Made by a program: the position numbers and the translations under genes | Shown here: positions 6,323-11,589 of the stretch, in pieces | Numbering within the stretch: position 1 is the stretch's first letter | How the letters are laid out: each line of letters begins with the position of its first letter | The notes under the pieces: generated by a model | What the model saw: only the letters and a program-made list of their open reading frames with translations | Told to the model about the DNA's origin: nothing | Database searches by the model: none | Assembly (NCBI GenBank): GCA_001873005.1 | Contig: MNYE01000135.1 | Location: 1 to 11,589, forward strand | Source of the DNA: Dehalococcoidia bacterium CG2_30_46_9 | Lineage (GTDB): Bacteria > Chloroflexota > Dehalococcoidia > GIF9 > AB-539-J10 | Reading direction: 5' to 3' | Length of the DNA: 11,589 nucleotides

Positions 6323-7393
6323 TTATTCATTTCTGAGCTTTTCTATTACAGCATCAGCTACCTGGCTGGTGCCTGCCGGATGAAAAGGCTTTAAATCATA
6401 GGTAAGGTTTTTACCTTCGGCGATGACATCACCAATTGCTTTTTCCAGTTTGTCAGCAGCATTCCTTTCTTCCAGATAGCGAAGCATCATCACGCCGGAG
6501 AGCATCATAGCTATAGGGTTTGCCTTGTTTTGTCCGGCATACTTGGGAGCGCTTCCATGAGTAGGTTCAAAAATAGCCGTATCGTTGCCTATATTAGCCC
6601 CCGGCGCCAGTCCTAAACCACCAACCAACCCAGCACAGAGGTCAGAGATGAAGTCTCCATAGAAATTTGGCAAAACGAGAACGTCGAACTGCTCTGGTCT
6701 CCTTACCAGTTGCATGCAAGTTGCATCCAGAAGCATGTCATCGAATCCTATATCGGGATACTGCCTGGCTATTTGCCGTGCCGTATCAAGGAAAAGTCCG
6801 TCGGAGAATTTAAGTATATTAGCCTTATGAACTGCGATTACCTTTTTCCTATCATTTTGTCGGGCATAATCAAAAGCAAATTTCACAATCCGTTTGCTAG
6901 CTGTCTCAGATATCACCTTCAAGCTCACGGCAGAGTCTCCTTTTATGCTTTCTCCAGTAGCATTGAAGACGAAACTAAGTAACTCCCGAGTAAATGAATC
7001 ATCCTTAGCAAATTCGATGCCAGCATAAAGGTCTTCAGTGTTTTCCCTCACCACCACTATATCCACGTTTTTATATAGCGTTGGCACACCGGGGTAAACC
7101 TTATAGGGGCGAAGGCAGGCATAAAGGTCAAGCTTCTGCCGCAAAGCCACATTGACACTTCTGAACCCGCTACCTACGGGCGTGGTTACAGGTCCTTTAA
7201 GAGCAACCTTGTTTTTCTTGATAGACTGGAGGGCTTCATCAGGAAGGGGGGTGCCAAACATTTCCTGAGCTTTCTCCCCTATGATGACTACATCCCACTG
7301 AAACTCGACACCTGTGGCTTCCAATACTCTTTGAGCTGCCTCGGCTACCTCGGGACCGATACCATCCCCAGGAATAAAAGTTACCTTATGCAT
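6323..7393 (-). CDS. icd: Isocitrate dehydrogenase (isocitrate/isopropylmalate dehydrogenase family)
   Basis: The 356-residue enzyme should oxidatively decarboxylate isocitrate to 2-oxoglutarate. It begins TFIPGDGIGPEV. The substrate loop GFRSVNVALRQKLDLYACLRP (76-96) has the SxN...R pattern of isocitrate dehydrogenases (Ser79, Asn81, Arg85), unlike isopropylmalate enzymes. Also present are VVRENTEDLYAG (114-125), catalytic Lys190 in VHKANILK, and metal-binding Asp247 and Asp251 (YGDFISDL). The cofactor segment FEPTHGSAPKYAGQNKANP (275-293) with Lys284, Tyr285 and Tyr332 resembles NADP enzymes, but Ala291 and Pro336 do not, so cofactor choice is uncertain. GGAG lies 11 nt before the ATG. Only 23 nt separate it from the stop of the upstream restriction gene; purS follows 80 nt downstream. 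Confidence 0.88.
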   Translation of the reverse strand: MHKVTFIPGDGIGPEVAEAAQRVLEATGVEFQWDVVIIGEKAQEMFGTPLPDEALQSIKKNKVALKGPVTTPVGSGFRSVNVALRQKLDLYACLRPYKVYPGVPTLYKNVDIVVVRENTEDLYAGIEFAKDDSFTRELLSFVFNATGESIKGDSAVSLKVISETASKRIVKFAFDYARQNDRKKVIAVHKANILKFSDGLFLDTARQIARQYPDIGFDDMLLDATCMQLVRRPEQFDVLVLPNFYGDFISDLCAGLVGGLGLAPGANIGNDTAIFEPTHGSAPKYAGQNKANPIAMMLSGVMMLRYLEERNAADKLEKAIGDVIAEGKNLTYDLKPFHPAGTSQVADAVIEKLRNE

Positions 7394-7416
7394 ATAGTCT
7401 TTGCTCCAAGTCTATT

Positions 7417-9990
7417 TCAAATATTCACTGCTAACAGGAGTTCATAAAGCGAATTATAATAGTGCTCTTCAAAAACCCGTTGAGCTATCTTGGCATAGTG
7501 CCACCTCTGCCCTGTAATCTGCAAAACATCCTGACACCATGTTTTTGCCCTTTCGTCCTTCCTGGGCACATTAATATCCACCTCCCCCTTGGTCTCCAAG
7601 ATATAGAATTTCCCACTCGTGGTCTTAGCAACAAAATCTGGTCTGTAGTTCTTTAAGCCTCCTTCTGAGGAAATATACTCCATAAAGAAACCTAGCTTCT
7701 CGTTTTTGGTGAAGGCTTCCACATCCTCGGCACGGTCAAGAAAGCTAGCAAATCGAACCTCAAGGTCATTAACGCAAGGGATATAATTGAAGATGCACTT
7801 ATTGGCGGGATAAACAGGTCTCGTCCAGACGAAAGGATTGGTGTCCTTTAAGGGTATTGCCTTTTCCTGCTTTGGCTCCTCTTCCTTGAAGGTTAATTCT
7901 CGAAATGATTTTGTGAAGGAGTCTAGGATAAGTTCCTCTACTTGAGGTTCGCTGACGGCGTAGAGAACACGAGGGTCATCAAGAGATACTTCCTCGGTGA
8001 ACAACCTATGCTCGACATAGTCCTTAACTAGAGGGTAGAAGAGAGGAAAATTTGTAGTAGTGGGGAGATGCAATTCTTTAAGAACTTTCTGGGTATAATA
8101 GGCAATTACCGACCTTGTATCCTGGGGGACGGGAAGATTCCATTCCCTTTCGACTACCACTACATTGGTTAGCATATCCTGGGCGATATACTTCATTTTC
8201 AGCACCTTATCCCCAAGTTCCGCATTCCCTGGGGACACCGAGTCTAATTGAAGCTGCTCGTAGGATGGATGACAAATCCTCACCCTGGGAGATAACACTG
8301 GTATCTCCATATCCCTATCAAGTTTGGTCTCATCCACGAAGATGGTTGTCATGTCTACTGGCGTAGACGTATCGAATTCAGCAATCTTGATACCCTCCTC
8401 CACCTCAAGTTTGTCGAGGATTTCGGTCAAAGCTGGAGGTCCTATGACCTCAAGTATGTTTACAGAGGTCTTGGGGTCGGCTATGTCAGCGGTGAACATC
8501 TTCCTTAAGCCTCTTCCAATCACCTGCTCCGGGAGAACCTCTCTTTCTGAACCATAAGCTCGCAAACCCACAATCACATTTACATTCCTTACATCCCATC
8601 CTTCGTTCAGCATCATTGTGCTGACAATCGCTTCCACCCCATTAGGAAATAGCTCCTTCAATTCTGCATCCTGCGTTATCTTTTCAGGTTCATCAATCAA
8701 CTTCGCAACTTCTCTCACTCGTCCCAGATCTTTCTTTTGGATATTCCCAGTGCTATCTGTATGTATTAGCAATACCTTGCCTTTCAAGTCGGAAACGGAA
8801 TTGAGATAGTCGGATATTTCATCTGCTTCCTCATTTTTGGGGCACTGAAGGAATAATACAGGTTTTTTAGATAATGGTTTTAGTGCCCTTTTATATTCTC
8901 TCCACCTTCTAACTCCGGCATCAATCCAAGCCATATACCTTTCATGCGCTTTGTCAGAGGCAGTCTCCCTCGCTTTTCTAACAGTTCCCTTAAGAGGTCT
9001 TTTAACGATATCCATCTCAATAGCTTCCTTGAGGGTAAAGTCTTCGATTATCCAGGGGAAGAGGGCACCTGTTTCTGTCTTGGGAGTAGCCGAGAAATCA
9101 AGCTCCATATTAATGCCTTTACCGGCCGATGCCTCTAGGTTCCTATGAAGGTCCAGAAGTATCTTTTTCCACGCCTTCTCGACGTTGTATATGTGGTGGG
9201 CTTCGTCCTTTAGAATCATCACATTCGGGCAAGAGGTTAAGACTTCCCTTATCCTGTTTGTCTCGGTGAGTTTTTGCCTGGCGACGTATTCCAGAACTAG
9301 CTTTTCGCTAACATACTGTGCAGCCTCTTCTTCCTGCCTATACCTTCTTTCTTCAAGCTGCTGGATATTGGTCAAGAATAGAACATCCTCTGGAATTGCG
9401 CCTATGGGGTCTTCCCTTAATATGACCTTCAGGTTGAAGCCGCATTCCCATTCTGGAGGAACGAACGGGTATTGAGCGAAAATCTTTCGTCCTTCAAAGT
9501 CCCTTTTGAGCCTCTCATAAACTATGACATTGGGGGAGATGAGTAGAAATTTTGAAGTGTAATCCTCTTTGTCTTCTTTATGATGATTAAAGTATGACCA
9601 AGCGATGGTTAGAGCCATGACAAAGGTCTTACCGGAGGCGGTTGCCATCTTAAAAGCATAAAGAGGGTATTGGTCATACGAAGGATCATAGTTGCGCATT
9701 GGTCCTTTGCCGAATTCCCTGGCGAGGTCTATGAAGACTCTCTTCTTTAAAACCTCATAGACGTATATCAGGCTCTCTACTGCCTCTCTTTGGCAGAACC
9801 AGAACTCAAATGGCTCAGCCTCCACAATGTGGTCTTCATCAAACCAGAACTGGAGAAGCCTTCTAGTAGTGTCTGTTACACCGGGATAGCCTTGCTGCCT
9901 CCAAGCGAAGACTGCCTTTCTTAAGTCATCAACTAAATAAGCTTTACTCGGCTTTCTTTGGTCAGGATGGAGAATATCCGTTGGTATCAT
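7417..9990 (-). CDS. Type III-like restriction subunit: SF2 helicase with C-terminal nuclease
   Basis: The 857-residue protein has a Q-type motif FWFCQREAVESLIY (63-76), Walker A MATASGKT (115-122), DEAH (262-265), motif III FSATP (299-303), motif V region STMMLNEGWDVRNV (457-470) and motif VI EQVIGRGLRK (488-497). Near the C terminus NYRPDF (781-786) followed by YILETKGEV (796-804) forms a PD-(D/E)XK nuclease with Asp785, Glu799 and Lys801 and probably Glu744. This is the layout of Res subunits of type III restriction enzymes, and the CQREAVE signature recalls the BPTD_3080-type restriction family. It would translocate on DNA and cut it. The ATG overlaps the stop of the 71-residue gene (ATGA), implying translational coupling. 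All expected catalytic residues are present, so it looks functional. Confidence 0.88.
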   Translation of the reverse strand: MIPTDILHPDQRKPSKAYLVDDLRKAVFAWRQQGYPGVTDTTRRLLQFWFDEDHIVEAEPFEFWFCQREAVESLIYVYEVLKKRVFIDLAREFGKGPMRNYDPSYDQYPLYAFKMATASGKTFVMALTIAWSYFNHHKEDKEDYTSKFLLISPNVIVYERLKRDFEGRKIFAQYPFVPPEWECGFNLKVILREDPIGAIPEDVLFLTNIQQLEERRYRQEEEAAQYVSEKLVLEYVARQKLTETNRIREVLTSCPNVMILKDEAHHIYNVEKAWKKILLDLHRNLEASAGKGINMELDFSATPKTETGALFPWIIEDFTLKEAIEMDIVKRPLKGTVRKARETASDKAHERYMAWIDAGVRRWREYKRALKPLSKKPVLFLQCPKNEEADEISDYLNSVSDLKGKVLLIHTDSTGNIQKKDLGRVREVAKLIDEPEKITQDAELKELFPNGVEAIVSTMMLNEGWDVRNVNVIVGLRAYGSEREVLPEQVIGRGLRKMFTADIADPKTSVNILEVIGPPALTEILDKLEVEEGIKIAEFDTSTPVDMTTIFVDETKLDRDMEIPVLSPRVRICHPSYEQLQLDSVSPGNAELGDKVLKMKYIAQDMLTNVVVVEREWNLPVPQDTRSVIAYYTQKVLKELHLPTTTNFPLFYPLVKDYVEHRLFTEEVSLDDPRVLYAVSEPQVEELILDSFTKSFRELTFKEEEPKQEKAIPLKDTNPFVWTRPVYPANKCIFNYIPCVNDLEVRFASFLDRAEDVEAFTKNEKLGFFMEYISSEGGLKNYRPDFVAKTTSGKFYILETKGEVDINVPRKDERAKTWCQDVLQITGQRWHYAKIAQRVFEEHYYNSLYELLLAVNI

Positions 9991-10202
9991 AGAAACCCAC
10001 CCGTGGTCTTGGGCACTACATAATTCTCTCCCCCAAAGGTAATTTCAATCAACTGTGGGTTAGTTGTTTTTGGCTCAAGATATACTGGGGCTTCCTTTTC
10101 CCTTATTTCCTTTTCCTCTTCATGGCCCCTCATTTCAATTGATGCATGCCCAAACGGTATGATTCTAAGACTAACATTAATTTTTGTCTCTGCTTCTTTC
10201 AT
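9987..10202 (-). CDS. Small protein of unknown function within the restriction operon
   Basis: This 71-residue protein matches no family I recognise. It begins MKEAETKINVSLRIIPFGHA, which reads as strand-forming, then has a highly charged stretch of Glu, Lys and Arg (about 22-37), and ends with another strand-like part (QLIEITFGGENYVVPKTTGG). It has no signal peptide, membrane segment or cysteine. It is supported as a real gene by an excellent ribosome site (GAGGAG, about 8 nt before the ATG at 10202), a 15-nt gap from the protease stop, and a 4-nt ATGA overlap with the restriction subunit. It could be a subunit, adaptor or regulator of the restriction complex or of the protease; that is inference from position only. 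Confidence 0.75.
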   Translation of the reverse strand: MKEAETKINVSLRIIPFGHASIEMRGHEEEKEIREKEAPVYLEPKTTNPQLIEITFGGENYVVPKTTGGFL

Positions 10203-10217
10203 GACTTAATCTCCTCT

Positions 10218-11354
10218 TTACATTACTTCCCATTTACCACCATATACCCTTATATCTACACCAACTTCTGGAGACTGCCTTATAATTTCTTGCTGAACAA
10301 GTCGTTGAGCATTCTGGGCAATCTGATTGATCATTTGCTGTATAATTTGTTGCACCTGCTGAGGAATTTCCTCAGGTTTAATATTGGGTGGTAAATTTAA
10401 TCCCAGATTAAGGTTAATTTGCGGATTAGCTGGCACTTGCCTTTTTCTTTTAAAATCAATTCTCGTAGTGAATATATGCATTTTATTTTCGCTTTCTATG
10501 AGAGCGATAGGAATTTTCTCTAAATGTTCTTCCTCTTTCCCTATCAACGCAACTAGTGGATCTAGTGGCTCATCAAACTTTAGAAATTCCTCGTATTTTA
10601 AGTAAAGGTTCCATAGAGTAGTCTCCACTGGTTCTTCGGGCATTTCAATTGGTAATCCGATTTCCTGCGCCTCTTTCCTACCTATCGCATGACCATGAGA
10701 GTAAATTTTTTCGGTCAGTGTTTCTATAATTGAGTTTATCTTTGCCTCATCAAGTTTCTCCTTTCGTGAAGTTAAAAGTTTTCGAGCAACTAACCTGATA
10801 TGTGAATTCTGCCGATTTACACTTCCAAGAGTGAGTGGGGCAAGATTATTAGCAAGAATAGCAGTCATCTGTGCTAATGCTGATTGATCATTAATATTTG
10901 CTCTTTCTCTTACAAAAGAAATATACGAATTAACATCTTCAACACTAATTTCTTGTGGTGGACCTGTTATCTCACCTGCAGCCATCCTTCTCAGCGTAGG
11001 GTCTATTGGACTCAATTCTGCTTTCTTCCCCATAATTACTTTATCTGCCCCTAAAGATATTAAGGTGGCAGCGCTATGAGCCTTGTAAGGCACCAAAATC
11101 GAGAATTCATCACAAAACTCTCTAAACATAGAAACTATGCGCCATGGAACACTTACGTCACCTCCTCTACTGTAGAGAAGTAAATCTATCTTCCCCTTCT
11201 TCCCAGTAGAAAGTAGATGGTCGTAGAGAGGTCTCACTGCGTCTTCAGCTATTATTGAACCAATTGGTTGCCTATCCCCTGTAATATAAGCTATCACTTT
11301 TGAGCTTCTTATTTCTTGAATTTGCTTAATCAATTCTTTTCCTCTCATAATCAT
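10218..11354 (-). CDS. SDH-family (ClpP-fold) serine protease
   Basis: The 378-residue protein resembles the serine dehydrogenase proteinase family (SDH_sah), cytosolic members of the ClpP/crotonase fold. Evidence is IDLLLYSRGGDVSVPWRIV (56-74, oxyanion-type GG turn), LVPYKAHSAATLISLGADKV (87-106, candidate nucleophile Ser94; many relatives have SAGT) and KAELSPIDPTLRR (111-123, Asp118). GHAIGRKEAQEIGLP (221-235) matches the later conserved region. There is no signal peptide or membrane helix. The C-terminal part (about 300-378) is not typical of the core: an Asn/Leu/Pro segment is followed by a glutamine-rich helix (331-360). GGGGAG lies 7 nt before the ATG, inside the end of the upstream gene. 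Proteases are not standard parts of type III restriction operons. Confidence 0.82.
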   Translation of the reverse strand: MIMRGKELIKQIQEIRSSKVIAYITGDRQPIGSIIAEDAVRPLYDHLLSTGKKGKIDLLLYSRGGDVSVPWRIVSMFREFCDEFSILVPYKAHSAATLISLGADKVIMGKKAELSPIDPTLRRMAAGEITGPPQEISVEDVNSYISFVRERANINDQSALAQMTAILANNLAPLTLGSVNRQNSHIRLVARKLLTSRKEKLDEAKINSIIETLTEKIYSHGHAIGRKEAQEIGLPIEMPEEPVETTLWNLYLKYEEFLKFDEPLDPLVALIGKEEEHLEKIPIALIESENKMHIFTTRIDFKRKRQVPANPQINLNLGLNLPPNIKPEEIPQQVQQIIQQMINQIAQNAQRLVQQEIIRQSPEVGVDIRVYGGKWEVM

Positions 11355-11357
11355 AAT

Positions 11358-11589
11358 TTACTCCCCAATTTCTAATTTTAACACTTTATTGCTGTCGTTC
11401 CCGAACACATCCACAACCTTGACCATTATTTGATATTCGCCGCCTTCGCTATAACTATGTTTAGCTTCCAGGTCAATCTTCCTATTTTTCTTTGTTCGAT
11501 AAGACTGCCAACCATTATGGAAAGTATCGCCCTTATAATCCCAGTCAACCGCCCAGTAATCTATCAAGTCAAAGGAGGATTTTATCTTA
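11358..11589 (-). CDS. C-terminal end of a probable DNA methyltransferase (partial, 5' end off window)
   Basis: The frame is open to the right edge, giving about 76 C-terminal residues. The visible part reads SSFDLIDYWAVDWDYKGDTF, then HNGWQSYRTKKNRKIDL, and ends in a beta-rich, PKD-like segment (HSYSEGGEYQIMVKVVDVFG) and NDSNKVLKLEIGE. No catalytic motif (DPPY or FxG) is in view. This kind of tail, as I recall it, occurs at the end of large site-specific adenine methyltransferases of type III-like systems, and the position two genes upstream of a Res subunit fits. The methyltransferase identity is therefore an inference from tail resemblance and operon order. Its stop lies 3 nt before the protease start codon and the protease ribosome site is inside its last codons. 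Confidence 0.5.
   Translation of the reverse strand, partial: KIKSSFDLIDYWAVDWDYKGDTFHNGWQSYRTKKNRKIDLEAKHSYSEGGEYQIMVKVVDVFGNDSNKVLKLEIGE

Noticed and set aside
8115..9475. Several plus-strand frames of 60-100 codons opposite the restriction subunit
   Set aside because: All lie antisense to conserved helicase motifs and have no independent support.
10146..10394. 82-codon plus-strand frame across the protease/small-protein junction
   Set aside because: It is antisense to two coupled genes with good ribosome sites and has a biased Phe/Leu/Tyr composition.
11565..11567. TTG codon considered as the start of a separate 69-residue gene
   Set aside because: The frame is open upstream to the window edge and the sequence reads as the end of a larger protein.

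Overview
The window is bacterial DNA, dense in genes and of moderate, slightly AT-biased composition, with at least nine intact genes, one gene cut by the right edge and one or two decayed genes. No rRNA, tRNA, CRISPR array or transposase was seen. A bacterial DRG/Obg-type GTPase with a TGS domain, a stand-alone PurS, an IDH3/archaeal-style isocitrate dehydrogenase and AT-rich repeat spacers would suit a Chloroflexota (Dehalococcoidia-like) or similar uncultured lineage. That placement is an inference from gene content only.

Layout. Positions 1-221 are an AT-rich leader with repeated TTTTGCATTTT words and a dispersed palindrome. Positions 222-1661 (+) encode an unusual three-part protein: a GAF domain, a PD-(D/E)XK-like segment and a complete hypoxanthine phosphoribosyltransferase. 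Positions 1662-1995 are mostly non-coding, with a probable broken gene start. Positions 1996-2472 (-) encode a small multidrug export family membrane protein. Positions 2560-2935 (+) hold a degraded MFS transporter. Positions 2940-3920 (+) encode a DRG-like GTPase whose end meets, almost base to base, a convergent ADP-ribosylglycohydrolase (3924-4823, -). Positions 5019-5990 (+) encode an ATP-type 6-phosphofructokinase that overlaps tail-to-tail with purS (5982-6242, -). Upstream of purS on the same strand is an isocitrate dehydrogenase (6323-7393, -).

Positions 7417-11589 (all -) form a tightly packed operon. In transcription order it holds the C-terminal end of a gene that is probably a DNA methyltransferase (its 5' part is outside the window), an SDH-family ClpP-fold serine protease, a 71-residue protein of unknown function, and an 857-residue type III-like restriction subunit (SF2 helicase plus a C-terminal PD...ETK nuclease). 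Coupling is tight: a 3-nt gap, a 15-nt gap and an ATGA overlap. This looks like a restriction-modification system with a protease and a small protein built in, and it is the most interesting part of the window. The operon runs straight into the isocitrate dehydrogenase gene with only 23 nt between them.

The left and middle parts are mostly housekeeping (purine salvage and synthesis, glycolysis, TCA cycle, a translation-associated GTPase). The right third is accessory, defence-type DNA.
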